A stretch of DNA of 64,000 bases from Neoarius graeffei (Eukaryota > Chordata > Actinopteri > Siluriformes > Ariidae): assembly GCF_027579695.1 (NCBI RefSeq), contig NC_083574.1, positions 41,408,559 to 41,472,558 on the forward strand, written 5' to 3'. The position numbers and the translations under genes are program-made. The notes beneath the pieces are model-generated. The model had not been told where the DNA came from and ran no database searches. It worked only from the letters and a program-made list of their open reading frames with translations. Positions 43,518-54,582 of this stretch are shown piece after piece. Within the stretch, counting starts at the first letter, position 1. Each line of letters starts with the position of its first letter.

Positions 43518-44750
43518 ATTTTGCATAATGCAATAAATACAGTAGCTGCTTAGAAAGGTTTCGAAAACTGGAGTTGGAACTACAGCCAGTTTAGACTTTT
43601 TTCATATACTGATCAATTCTGCTACAATATTTTTCAAGTGCATCATTCAATCCACTGAAATACTTTGCTGGGTTTGTATCTGGACCACAGTTCACCAGTT
43701 GATGACCCCTGGAATATGCAATCTGAGAACATATTACCTCACTGAATAACCGAGCAGACTGAATCTGCAGTCGACCATTTGTTCCAAACCTCACACTGTA
43801 CCATATTTTCATTGTAATTCCTTAGGGATAATTACCCCCTATTTTCTTCCAAATTTGCAATTCACCATATTGGCAATTCCCATCCACTATTTAGTTCTCC
43901 CATGCCGCCTGACAGCTACCCACCAGGGAGGATGAGCTCTATCATGTGACTCCTATGAGGCCTGTGCAGACTCTTTTGAAACTGCTGCTTCTGTATACCT
44001 GAGCTGAGATCCAATGTTGATTAGTGCCATTCTGAGCGACAGGGAGGTGAGGAAAGCAATGTTTCATACCCAGAGAGCAGCATTAATTATCCTCTTTGCC
44101 ACCTGATGACAGACGGCATCATCCAGATTCGAACTTGCAATCTCCTGATGATAGCACAAACCCTTCTTCTAATGTTTCAGCCTTTATCCATGAAAACAGA
44201 TTTCACATGAAAACATTCGTCTCTTAGCCATAGGCACCAAAATCAATTTATGCATTACATGAAGCTGTGTTTTTGTACATGTCTGAATCACAAAATATGT
44301 GACGTGAGCTGCACTGACTGAACTGCTTTAACTGTAAAAGGAATTCGACTAACCCCCCTCAGTATAGATTTATGACCATAAATTACTCACATACTTGAAA
44401 AGGCTCATTATTGAAATGTGTACACTATTTTGGCCATTTATCAAAGCTTTTTTATTCCACACATTTCCACTTAGAGAATACACTTGAATTAAAATCGTCA
44501 TTAAATTCCAGCAGACATTATTTATAAGCCGAACAGGTTTTGAGTTATTGAGTTTTGAATTAATTTAATTTAGGTGACCAGTCAAGTAGTCAAATCAAAT
44601 CTCAATAATGAATGTAATAGGCTTGAATAATGGATTGTTACCACTATAACCAAATAAAATAAAGAAAAACAAACAAACAAAAAAATACAGGCCCCCAAAA
44701 TCATGGTGTTTGATTTCCGCTGATAAAACACAAGAGAAAAGGTGGGGGCA
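43518..44750. other. Unassigned stretch with one small open frame
   Basis: A reverse-strand frame at 43591-43812 (MKIWYSVRFGTNGRLQIQSA, later YFSGLNDALEKYCSRID) has protein-like composition but no recognised family. The rest has nothing I can support. An (AAT)n tract follows at 44757-44790. Confidence 0.35.
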
Positions 44751-44754
44751 GGTC

Positions 44755-44756
<2 letters not shown>

Positions 44757-44790
<34 letters not shown>
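44757..44790. repeat. (AAT)n microsatellite
   Basis: Eleven or so AAT units. Confidence 0.9.
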
Positions 44791-44791
<1 letters not shown>

Positions 44792-45143
44792 TAATTTTCT
44801 TAATTTTTTTTTCTTTTTCCGTTTTTACAAATAAGGTGAGAGAGAAACAGCATTTCAATTCTCCTATATGTCCTGGATATACTAGTGCATCTCAAAAAAT
44901 TAGAATATTGTGAAAAAGTTCAATATTTTCCATCAGTTATTTAAGAAAGTGAAAATGTTATATATTATAGACTCATTACACATAAACTAAAATGTTTCAA
45001 GCATTTTTCTATTTTAATTAGTATGGCATATAGTACAAAAACAAAAAAAACATCTCAAAATATTAGAATATTTCATTTTGAGTTTGAGTAAAACAGTATG
45101 AACACAGTGTATCTCTCGGTCTAGTTCAGTACACACAACCACA

Positions 45144-45549
45144 ATCATGGGGAAGACTGCTGACTTGACTGTTGTCCAGAAGATGATCACTGATGCTCTC
45201 CACAAGGAGGGTAAGCCACAAAAGGTCATTGCTGAAAAGGGTGGCTGGAAAAGGTGCACAAGTAACAGGGATGGCTGCAGTCTTGAGAGGATTGTCAAGA
45301 AAAGTTGATTCAAGAACTTGGGAGAGCTTCACAAGGAGTGGACTGAGGCTGGTGTCAGTGTATCGAGACCCATCACGAACAGACATCTTCAAGAGAGAGG
45401 ATACAACTTTCGCATTCCTAATATCAAGCTACTCCTGAGCCAGAGACAATGTCAGAAGTGTCTTATCTGGGCTAAGGAGAGAAAGAAATGGACTGTTGCT
45501 CAGTGGTCCAAAGTCCTCTTTTCAGATGAAAGTACATTTTGCATTTAAT
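45144..45549 (+). pseudogene. Tc1 transposase, N-terminal half
   Basis: Starts MGKTADLTVVQKMITDALHK (first helix-turn-helix) and, after frameshifts near 45250-45330, continues VSVSRPITNRHLQERGY and WSKVLFSDESTFCI with the first catalytic Asp, then a TAA. Broken by frameshifts and by the MITE downstream. Confidence 0.75.
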
Positions 45550-45567
45550 TTGGAAATCACGGTTTTA

Positions 45568-46251
45568 TGGCCCTTTTCCACTACCCTTTTTCAGCTCACT
45601 TCAGCTCACTTCAGCCCGACACGGCTCGCGTTTCAACTACCTTAGAGCAGCACGACTCAGCTCGTTTCAGCCCTGCTTAGCACCCAAAACTCGCACGGTT
45701 TTGGAGTAGGGCTGAAGCGAGCCAAACCGAGCCGAGTGAGGCTGGGGGCGTGAGGAGACACTCCCCTGAGCACTGATTGGTGAGGAGGAGTGTCCTCACA
45801 CGCCCACACATGCCCCGCGAGCACGCTGGGATCTGTAAACACCGTAAACCCGGAAGAAGAATAATTACGAATTACGAGAATTTCTGAAGCCTTATGCGCC
45901 TCGCCTCATCTATACGCGCTTGCCAGTATCTGTTGGCGTTGTCGGTGACAACAAGCCACAGCACCAAGACCAGCAACACTAACGACTCCATGTTTATTGT
46001 TTACTATCCGGGTCGTGAGACTACCGCTTAAAAGATCACTGATGTCACTGTTTGCGCCGCCTAACGACATCACGTGACGTCCACCCACTTTTGCTAACTC
46101 CACCCAATGTGTCCACCCACTTCCAGCCAGCACGGTTCAGCGCGGTTGTAGTCGAAATGCAACTCCGACAGCCCCGCTCAGCTCGACTCAGCCCAACTCA
46201 GCACGGCACGGCTCAGCCCAACTCAGCCGCGTTGGTAGTGGAAAAGCGGCA
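45568..46251. mobile_element. MITE with GGTAGTGGAAAAG ends
   Basis: Inverted ends TGGCCCTTTTCCACTACC and GGTAGTGGAAAAGCGGCA interrupt the Tc1 transposase. Near-terminal tandem CAGCTCACTT and CAGCCCAACT motifs. TTA on the left and CTA on the right suggest a 3-bp target. No ORF. Confidence 0.75.
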
Positions 46252-46295
46252 CTAGAGTCTGGAGGAAGAGTGGAGAGGCACAGAATCCAAGGTTT

Positions 46296-46775
46296 TTGAA
46301 GCCCAGTGTGACGTTTCCACAGTCTGTGATGATTTGGGGTGCCATGTCATCTGCTGGTGTTGGTCCACTGTATTTTATCAAGTCCAAAGTCAACATAGCC
46401 ATCTACCAGGAGATTTTAGAGCACTTCATGCTTCCATCTGCTGACGAGCTTTTTGGAGATGCTGATTTCCTTTTCCAGCAGGACTTAGCACCTACCCATA
46501 GTGCCAAAACTACTACCAAATGGTTTGCCGACCATGATATTACTGTGTTTGATTGGCCAGCCAACTTGCCTGACCTGAACCCCATAGAGAATCTATGGGG
46601 TATTGTCAAGAGGAAGATGAGAAACACCCGACCCAAAAATACAGATACGCTGAAGGCCACTATCAAAGCAACCTGGACTTCAATAACACCTCAGCAGTGC
46701 CACAGACTGATCACCTCCATGCCACACCGCATTGAGACAGTAATTCATGGTAAAGGAGCCCCAACCAAGGATTGA
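46296..46775 (+). pseudogene. Tc1 transposase, C-terminal half
   Basis: An open frame of 159 codons holding the second and third catalytic residues: FLFQQDLAPTHSAKTTTKWF (Asp) and LPDLNPIENLWGIVKRKM (Glu), separated by 34 residues, so DD34E. Ends GKGAPTKD. It cannot make an active protein because the N-terminal half is separated and frameshifted. Confidence 0.85.
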
Positions 46776-47049
46776 GTGTATAAATGAATATACTTTTCAG
46801 AAGTTGGACATTTCTGTATTGTAAATCCTTTTTTTGATTGATCTTAGGGAATATTCTAATAATTTGAGATACTGGATTTCTGATTTTCATGAGCTATAAG
46901 CCATAATCATCAAAATTAAAACAAAAAAGGCTTTAAATATTTCACTTTACATGTAATGAATAGAATATATGAAAGTTTACCTTTTTGAATTAAATTATGA
47001 AAAAAGGAACTTTTTCATGGTATTCTAATTTTTTGAGATGCACTAGTAT

Positions 47050-47627
47050 AGTGAATTGACAATAAAGAATCTTTGAATCTTTAATAATAATATAGCGCAT
47101 TTCAGAGCCATATACAGCGGCCACCCTTGAGACAGCAGCAGTAAATAGGCTAATTTATGTACCCCCAGGAGAGGGCGAAAGGCGTACGGTGGGGGGTTAA
47201 CAATGGCTGACATCTGACAGCTGTTGACGTTCGGGACCCATCAGTCAGGAAGGCATGGCTGAATTATAGAGCACATGTTTATGGATGTTTAAGTTACAGG
47301 ACCGCCCTCTCCCCCAGGGCCTGGGCATTTTCATGGAGCCTTCCACTGTGGCAGCAACATTTTGATGACTCCATCTGCTCCAATCCATTAGTGCAGCCAA
47401 GTAAACTTAAATAGCCAAAGTAAAAAACACCAAACAACATACAAGGGAGTCGTATCTGAGGTCCTGCAATATCAACATCGTAAGAGGGAAGCTAAAGCAT
47501 CTGCCTGAGAGAAAACTTTTTTCTTTTTATCTCTAGGATAAAAGACCGACTTACAAAATGAGATCTAGGGTCAAACCTAGCACTGCCAAGAGCTTAGCCC
47601 ACTAGTCTGTGACTTGTGGAGCAAGAA
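47050..47627. other. No feature recognised
   Basis: Short (AAT)n remnant then unassigned sequence without coding or repeat motifs. Confidence 0.35.
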
Positions 47628-47641
47628 GTAAGAATATATTT

Positions 47642-47932
47642 CAAATCAAATCAAAGTCCTTCCCACGCCATGTGGCGCATAGGGCGGCACCGATCTCCGT
47701 TTCCATAGCCCTCGGCTTCTCGCCCATGTTACATAGCTAGGGTTACAGTGGGGGGCTAGTCCTCTGGTAACTGCGAGAGCTTGACTCCCCACTCGCATCT
47801 GTATTGCAGCGTGTCTTGCCAGACGGCAGTAGGTACCATTTTTATGATGGTCTTTGGTATGACCCGACTGTGAGTATAACTCGTGATCTCCCGATCGAGA
47901 GGCAGACACGCTAACCACTAGGCCAACTCATG
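47642..47932 (-). mobile_element. tRNA-derived SINE, short form lacking the 5S module
   Basis: Reverse copy with (TCAAA)n tail at the low end. 14-bp duplications GTAAGAATATATTT lie at 47628-47641 and 47933-47946. At the site where 25665-26019 holds the 5S-derived block, this copy reads straight from GCGTGGG into the GCGCCACAT body. Confidence 0.88.
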
Positions 47933-48064
47933 GTAAGAATATATTTGGGGGGTGGGGGGACAAAAAACAAACCACAGTTGAACACAGTGTAAAGCCTTAC
48001 CTAAAGTAAAATCACTGCTGTAGGATTCAAATGTGTGTTATAAGACATATAATAACTTGTATTT

Positions 48065-48332
48065 AACAGTTATTCCACGAAATCAAGTCATACATGAGCT
48101 GATAGCTGACAAGGCTCATGGTGCCAAGTTAGCTATAAGCCATGTACAACAAGATTGAGTGGAATAACTGTTTTATTCTATCCACATTCAGTGGATTTTG
48201 AGAAACAGAGCATTTTTAATTTTTGCAAATTCGATAAATAAAAACTTTATACAAAACGTCCGACAAAATAATTTCTGCTTAGAATGTAAACAAACTGGTG
48301 AAATGACAGTAGCAATTTGTGAAAAATGCTAT

Positions 48333-48368
<36 letters not shown>

Positions 48369-48790
48369 TTTTGAAAAAAGATATGTTCTTACCATCAAAT
48401 ACTTTTATTCCTTTTTTTTTTATTTTTGGGGTGTTTTGTTTTTGAGTAGAGTTTTTATTTCGTCCTCAGTTGGTCCAGCAACACGCGCCACCATTTTCTT
48501 CTTCTTTGAGGTTTTTGGGCGGTTGGCAAACCGACTTAAAGGTGCATTACCAACACCAACTGGGCTGGAGTGTGGAACAGGAGATATTGGGGAGAAAAAT
48601 AAAAACCTATATTCTTTTAGCTGTTTCTGTTTCTTTTAAATACTTGATAAAGTGATATGTCTGACTTGATGCCCTCCGCCATTTTGTTTTTCTCTCTTTA
48701 CGGTACATGAGTCGATAGCCTAGTAGCCAATCAGAGCGCGTGATTGCTCATATCCAGGGAATGTGGACAGAATAATTACTGTTGTTTGAC
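48065..48790. mobile_element. Palindrome-ended non-autonomous element
   Basis: A roughly 108-bp palindrome (48065-48172) opens with AACAGTTATTCCAC and closes with GTGGAATAACTGTT. It is followed by TATTCTATCCACATTC, whose inverted counterpart GAATGTGGACAGAATAATTA lies near 48758-48777. An (AAT)n tract lies inside (48334-48367). No transposase. Confidence 0.5.
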
Positions 48791-49660
48791 TTAATACGCA
48801 TAGTATGCTGAACTGCCAGTTTACTGTGCCTTTATTTTATTACTAGATACATCGATCAGATAGGTACAAAATTAACCTGTTCATCAGCAGAAACAGACCA
48901 TCAAAGGACCACTTCTGAAATGACTGTATTTGGGTGATGGATCAGTCTCAGTGCACCAGTCACTCACACTGATGAGGCTGTTTTTAAGCAATCGTTTGTA
49001 GGTATGCATTTAGACACTATAGCTTTCTATCCATAATGCCTAGTTCTCATCTGTATCAGTTTCTAAGCACAGGATGTTATGAGCTGGACTTTTCTTTTGC
49101 TGAGTGCTCTGGGCATTGCTATGCTTGATAGACTCACTGCAACATCAGTTGGTCTACAATCAGTAATTTTATACCAACAAAGTGCACTTGAGGAGTGTAG
49201 GCAAACTTAATAAACTCACAAATCAACTAGTGCAAGCTACTGCAGAGCAACTGAAGACCAAACTAATCCAAAATTGCGGAAAAGAACTACTCAGAGTGCT
49301 GCATTTATTAGAATAAGCAAAATACAGTATCTGTAATGTTATCATGTCAGTTACCAATTGTAGTATTAGCTACATCCACATTGCACCTACGGTACGGTCA
49401 CTCACTGTTTTATACAGGTATATACACAGATCACTGGGAAAGTGTTCAATTACTGGCAGCAGTCCATGCATAATCTGTCATGCCTCTTTTACAGTATCTG
49501 ATCTGTCAGTGTAAAGGGAGCACCACAAAACCACCGCTGAGCAAAAATTACTGGGATGGTGGAATCAATGGTTTTAAAAACCACGCTGTAAAGCAACAGC
49601 TGGACTGCAACTTTGGACATTATAAAATGGCTAGTCGTTGTAGAGACAAACAACTGGAAA
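48791..49660. other. No feature recognised
   Basis: Unassigned. The small frame at 49480-49695 enters the following MITE, and I see no domain in it. Confidence 0.35.
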
Positions 49661-49664
49661 TTAA

Positions 49665-50439
49665 AGGTAGACTGCCTTTCAGATTTTTCAAGTAAAGGTC
49701 ATAAAAAGAATTTTCCCCGACACCCAATTATTTTTGTTTAGTGGACCGAAAGCTACTGAATTTGAATCAGACTTCTAATTTTATTAAATAGAACAATTAA
49801 TGAATTTAGAGCCACGTGGCCCTAAATTCTCCACTAATTTTTCCTGATTCACCATGACCCAATTCAAGATACTATGTCAAGCACCACGTGGTGGGCTTTC
49901 CCCGTTTGCGCAAGGCATTGTGGGATACCAATTTGAAACAGGAGAGAAAAATGGAGGACGTGTGTGAATGAAACGTGAAAGACCGACTACAGTAACGGAA
50001 AGTGAGAAGAAAAGACGTCACGTTGCGAAGGAAAGGAAACGCAGAACCAAACTAATAAATATCGGCAGTCAGCGAGCACCGCAGTGTGATCAGCTGTTCG
50101 TTTAGCGACAGAATGATGTAACTGTCAGTGCACGGTCAAAGGTAAACCTGTAGATGACAGTCATGCAACACTGTGGATGCCAACTGCTGTAAAACCCAAA
50201 AGAAGAAGACGGTAAACCTGCACATGCGCACAGGGACTTCCTCTGTCTGCTTGACTGCGCGAAGTGAGCGATTTCATGCACATTATTTGCTCAGAAATCA
50301 CCTCAAATTAAATAACTTCCCAGCCACAGAATGGCCTGGGTTTTTTGAGATATTACAAAAATAAACATGTATCACAATGACCAAATTTCAGAGGGAACTA
50401 AATTTCACAGGTTTTATAAAATCGAAAGGCTGTCTAGCT
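49665..50439. mobile_element. TTAA-flanked MITE, copy 2
   Basis: Ends AGGTAGACTGCCTTTCAGAT and ATCGAAAGGCTGTCTAGCT flanked by TTAA (49661-49664, 50440-50443). Inverted homologue of 34818-35539, with a short extra segment near 50150-50210 containing a duplicated GGTAAACCTG. Confidence 0.78.
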
Positions 50440-50443
50440 TTAA

Positions 50444-51055
50444 GTGTATACTGGGTAGGTGGTGATTATAGTGTGTGTAGGTGCACACACTTTAGATTTG
50501 TTTTAGTCAGTGGGTAGAGTGCTCATTTGTTCAATTTTGCTACTATGATTAGACATACTACTACATAATACAATAATTGCATGAGTTACATATTATAATA
50601 TAGACTAATATTGACAGAAATAGCAATTGACAAGAAATACCAGTATTGTGCAGCAAGAATTAACATGAAGCAAGCTGTCGCTAGAAATTAAATCCACAGT
50701 CCACTCAAGCAATTCCCATTAGTGGCTCAGACAAAGTCCATGCTAAAAGATTTGATGATGATTTTATGATGCGTTGAAACAGCTGACATATCAAATGTCA
50801 TACTAGTGTATGACCAGAGCTTTATCTAGAGCAATGCATAGAAGTGCTTTGGAGTTTCTGTGGATAAACATATCTTCACGTTAGTACAAATATATCAGCG
50901 TCTGAGAATACCAGAATGCTGTTTGAGAGGAGTTGGTGTGAAAGTTAGTACAACTACACAAGTTGATTTTTTTTCTAAATGTGTATCTTCTTTAAATAAA
51001 AGTGTCGACCAAATGAATCAATTATGTCTGGATATTTCATTTGTTCATCTTCAGT
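50444..51055. other. No feature recognised
   Basis: AT-rich, unassigned. Confidence 0.35.
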
Positions 51056-51366
51056 AATTGCCTTATTCTGGTTAGGGTCGTGGTGTATCCGGTGCCCATC
51101 ACAGAGACCGGGTGCAATGCGGCAATACGCCTTTGATGTAACGCCAATCCAGTGGCACCACACACACACAAAATTACACTCATTCACTCCTATGGGCAAA
51201 TTACTATCGCCAATCTACCTTGTATTTTTGGGAGGTGGGAGGAAACCGGAGAACCCCATGAAGACACGGAGAGACACAGGGTGATTGTCTGGACCTCACA
51301 GACAGTATGTTGTATGGTGGAGCGATATACTGTAGCAGAAATGCTAACCGGCCACTGATCCATCAT
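51056..51366 (-). mobile_element. Old V-type SINE
   Basis: Plus-strand blocks GGTTAGGGTCGTGGTGTATC, CACTCATTCACTCCTATGGG and GGGAGGTGGGAGGAAACCGG are the reverse of a common fish SINE body; GCTAACCGGCCAC marks the head. Diverged. Confidence 0.55.
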
Positions 51367-51400
51367 ACTTTTCCTTTGTTTTCCATTATTATGCTCCCTC

Positions 51401-51784
51401 TGGGCGGCACGGTGGTGTAGTGGTTAGCGCTGTCGCCTCACAGCAAGAAGGTCCGGGTTTGAGCCCTGTGGCCGGCGAGGGCCTTTCTGTGTGGAGTTTG
51501 CATGTTCTCCCCGTGTCCGCGTGGGTTTCCTCCAGGTGCTCCGGTTTCCCCCACAGTCCAAAGACATGCAGGTTAGGTTAACTGGTGACTCTAAATTGAC
51601 CGTAGGTGTGAATGTGAGTGTGAATGGTTGTCTGTGTCTATGTGTCGGCCCTGCGATGACCTGGCGACTTATCCAGGGTGTACCCCGCCTTTCGCCCGTA
51701 GTCAGCTGGGATAGGCTCCAGCTTGCCTGCGACCCTGTAGAACAGGATAAAGTGGCTAGAGATAATGAGATAAGATGAGATGAG
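51401..51784 (+). mobile_element. DANA-like SINE, full length
   Basis: Flanked by ATGCTCCCTC at 51391-51400 and 51785-51794. Tail (GAGAT)n. Confidence 0.9.
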
Positions 51785-51794
51785 ATGCTCCCTC

Positions 51795-52094
51795 CGTTCT
51801 TAGAGAGAGAAAGTGGAATCAGTCACTGAGCCTTCCCTTCACGATCACTGATCTCACCTCTCTATACATCCTTCTGCCTTTCACTGTTTCCACAGAATGC
51901 ATATCCATTTCTTCTGTGCTGCCTCCTCATCAGTGTGAGACAAGCATGTCCAAGCACAGGATGACTGAGAACAGAACGTCAAGGATGTAGTAGCTCATCT
52001 GGCCTGCCATCAGAACAACCATGACGACCAAAACATCAAACAGAACTGAAATGTGACGATGTGAGAGAGGACCAACCTCCATGACAAATTGTTT
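51795..52094. other. No feature recognised
   Basis: Unassigned sequence, no exon or repeat supported. Confidence 0.35.
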
Positions 52095-52428
52095 GCAACA
52101 GGAAACTCAAGAAAGGACTAAATTTTGTTCCCCAAGGGAAGATCAACCCAAAACATCGATCAGAACTGAATTTGCATGATAAACGAGAGCGGAGATACAA
52201 TTCTAATAAGAAGAAAAGTCATTAAGTTGACCTAATGACCAATTTGTTAGTAAAAAATTGACAATACAGTGACCAAGTTTTGTGCAGAAGGTCTAGTTCT
52301 TTCAAATAAAACAATCAAGAATTGAAATCCACTAAGAACTGAGGGAGGAGATATGATTTAACTGAAAATAAACAAAGTTGTAAACAAATTGTTTACAACA
52401 GGAAAATCAACAAACAAACGACCAAGTT

Positions 52429-53244
52429 TTGTTCCCCCGAGGGAAGATCTACCCAAAACACAAGTGTAAGCTGCTGACAGTGACACGCAAGAAAAGTCCA
52501 AACCTGTATGATTACCACCTTGGCGCAGACGTAATCCAACGCGTACAAAAGGAAAAAGATCTCGGAGTCACCATCACAAGGAACCTTAACTGGGACGAGC
52601 ATATTAGAACCATCACAGCCAAAGCTAACAAACGTCTTGGTATGCTCAAGAGGACATGCCCTCAACTGACCGATGCAAGATGCAGAAGAACACTATACCT
52701 AGCACATGTAAAATCTCAGCTAGTGACTGCTTCTGAGGTTTGGTCACCCAGCCTGTTTAAACTCAAAGAACAGATTGAAAGAGTCCAGCGACATGCCACC
52801 AGATGGATCCTCAGGACCAAGATTGGGGAAACCACTTATAAAGAAAGACTAAAGAACTTGGACTTACTCCCTCTCTGCTACGATAGAGAAATTAAGGACT
52901 TGATGTTCTTTTATAAATCTTTATATGGACAAACAAACCTTAATGTTCATGATTTTGTCAAATTCACCAAACATAGACGTACTCGTCTCACTCAGAACCC
53001 CGGTATCGTTCTTGAAACATCTCTTTGTAAAACCACTACATGTCAAGCATCTTACTTTAATAGGATAGTTTGCCTCTGGAATGCCATCTGTAAAGAGGCG
53101 CCGACTCGTATTTTTTCTAGTTGTTTTCAATTTAAATTGTTTCTAAAGCACAAATACTTCTCTTTGCTTGAGGACACATTTGATGTTGATCTGATATGTA
53201 CTTGGTCACTAGTTCGTAAGTGTCCTTGTCATCATACTCGATAA
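52429..53244 (+). pseudogene. Non-LTR reverse transcriptase, C-terminal part
   Basis: An open frame of 271 codons; the true LINE part starts about residue 10. Recognisable late-RT blocks are EKDLGVTITRNLNWDEHI, ANKRLGMLKRTCPQLTDARC, LKEQIERVQRHATRWIL and the C-terminal FNRIVCLWNAICKEAPTRIF. The catalytic FADD region and endonuclease are missing because of 5' truncation. CR1/L2-like group, clade uncertain. No premature stop, so a young insertion. Confidence 0.75.
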
Positions 53245-53518
53245 TAACCGAATCTTAGTGACTATTTGATTTTATTTGTCTGAACTCTAGTGATTATTTT
53301 TGATTGTTATTCATAGATCTTAGTTCACTAGTTATCAATTTTTTATCATAACTGAATTTTATTTAATTCTTCAAGTCAATTGTTCTATTTATTTTAAGTT
53401 AGTCAAAAGGAAATGCCTAGCATGGGACTTAGAGTCCCGTTCGCATTTTCCTCTTTGGGTAGTCCTACGTATTCTGTAATTTTCCTTTCATTGATACCCA
53501 ATAAAGTTGAAAAGTTCA
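52455..53518 (+). mobile_element. 5'-truncated LINE
   Basis: Inserted in the array between CCCAAAACA and TCAATCAG; a short AAAAC duplication is plausible. Its coding part ends at about 53241, and a 3' UTR with TACCCAATAAAGTTGAAAAG closes it. Confidence 0.7.
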
Positions 53519-53649
53519 AAACGTCAATCAGAACGGGAAGTGGATGAGAACCGCGAGAGGAGATACAATTCTAATGAGAAGTCCTAAAATTCATGAAGTT
53601 GACCTAATTAGCAGTTCGTTAGCAAATATTTGATGATACAATGACCTAG

Positions 53650-53785
53650 TGTCAGCCCTGTGATGACCTGGCGACTTGTCCAGGGTGTACCCCGCCTTTC
53701 GCCCGTAGTCAGCTGGGATAGGCTCCAGCTTGCCTGCGACCCTGTAGAAGGATAAAGCGGCTAGAGATAATGAGATGAGAATGAG
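53650..53785 (+). mobile_element. DANA-like SINE, 5'-truncated
   Basis: Only the 3' body and tail (TGTCAGCCCTGTGATGACCT ... GATGAGAATGAG). 12-bp duplications ACAATGACCTAG at 53638-53649 and 53786-53797 show it inserted already truncated. Confidence 0.9.
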
Positions 53786-54406
53786 ACAATGACCTAGCTT
53801 TGTGCAGAAGGTCTAGTTCTTTCAAATAAAACAATCAGAACTGAAATCCATTGAGAACTGAGGGAGGAGATATGATTTCACTGAAAATAAACAAACAAAT
53901 GACCAAGTTTTGTTCCTCAAGGGAAGATCTACCCAAAACATCAATCAGAACTGGAATCAGATGAGAAATGAGAGAGAAGATTTAAAAAAAAATTCTAGTA
54001 AGAGGTTTGGAAAATGTGTTAATTTGGCCTAATTAGTAACTCATTAGCAAAAAAATTTGACAAAACAACGAGCAAGTTTTGTGCAGAGTGATGAGTTCTT
54101 TCAAACAAAACAATCAGAATGGAAGTCCGTGGAGAACCGATGGAGGAGATATGATTTAACTGAATTATGGATGATGGATGGACAACAGACGGACGGACGC
54201 CACGCCATGCCACGGCGATAGCTCATCGGCCTTATGGCCAGATCAGCTAATAAAAACGTTCTAAACAAATCCTCGTCTGTTTGAAGAGCAGCAAGTATGG
54301 CCATCTCAATAAAGGTCATGTATTAATTCATGGTGTGACTATTTTGATTCTTTGCAATACCTTAAATCCTTTCCCTCCTTCTGCGTCTCTTATCATTTTA
54401 TCTTAC

Positions 54407-54582
54407 ACTAAATAAACTCTTCTGTGCCAGTTTGATGAGTTGCTGGATGAAAGTCGGTTGTGAGTGTGGTTCAGCGTCTTTCACCTGCTGAGCTTCGGCT
54501 CTCCTAATCAAAGTGTCCAAGCTTTGCAGTTCTGACCCCAGGGGTGCAGGGCTACTCACACACCAGACAGCCTTCATCTCAG
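54407..54582 (-). CDS. Unrecognised exon candidate with strong splice sites
   Basis: The reverse strand has a pyrimidine-rich acceptor (TCTCTGTCTCTCTCACTAG), then 176 bp open in one frame, then donor AGT|GTAAGA. The peptide reads EMKAVWCVSSPAPLGSELQS, LDTLIRRAEAQQVKDAEPHS and QPTFIQQLIKLAQKSLFS, a charged helical-looking sequence unlike any repeat here. It starts in phase 2 and ends in phase 0. It does not match the tbxas1 regions I know. It could be an exon of another gene on the - strand or of an extended tbxas1 transcript. Confidence 0.45.

Larger units (their letters stand above)
44882..47046 (+). mobile_element. Tc1-like transposon split by a MITE
   Basis: Ends CTAGTGCATCTCAAAAAATT and AATTTTTTGAGATGCACTAG, perfectly inverted and flanked by TA (44880-44881, 47047-47048). 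Without the insert at 45568-46251 it is about 1.5 kb. It carries a DD34E transposase in two pieces. Confidence 0.92.
52095..54250 (+). repeat. Hairpin-ended periodic array (family 4), with nested LINE and SINE
   Basis: Repeated blocks ACCAAGTTTTGT(T/G)C, GGGAAGATCTACCCAAAACA, AATCAGAACTGAAATCC and GGAGGAGATATGATTTAACT recur over the span. The right end has ACAGACGGACGGACGCCAC, then CATCGGCCTTATGGCCAGAT, a small hairpin, then AATAAAAA. A LINE (52455-53518) and a SINE (53650-53785) inserted into it. Confidence 0.6.
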
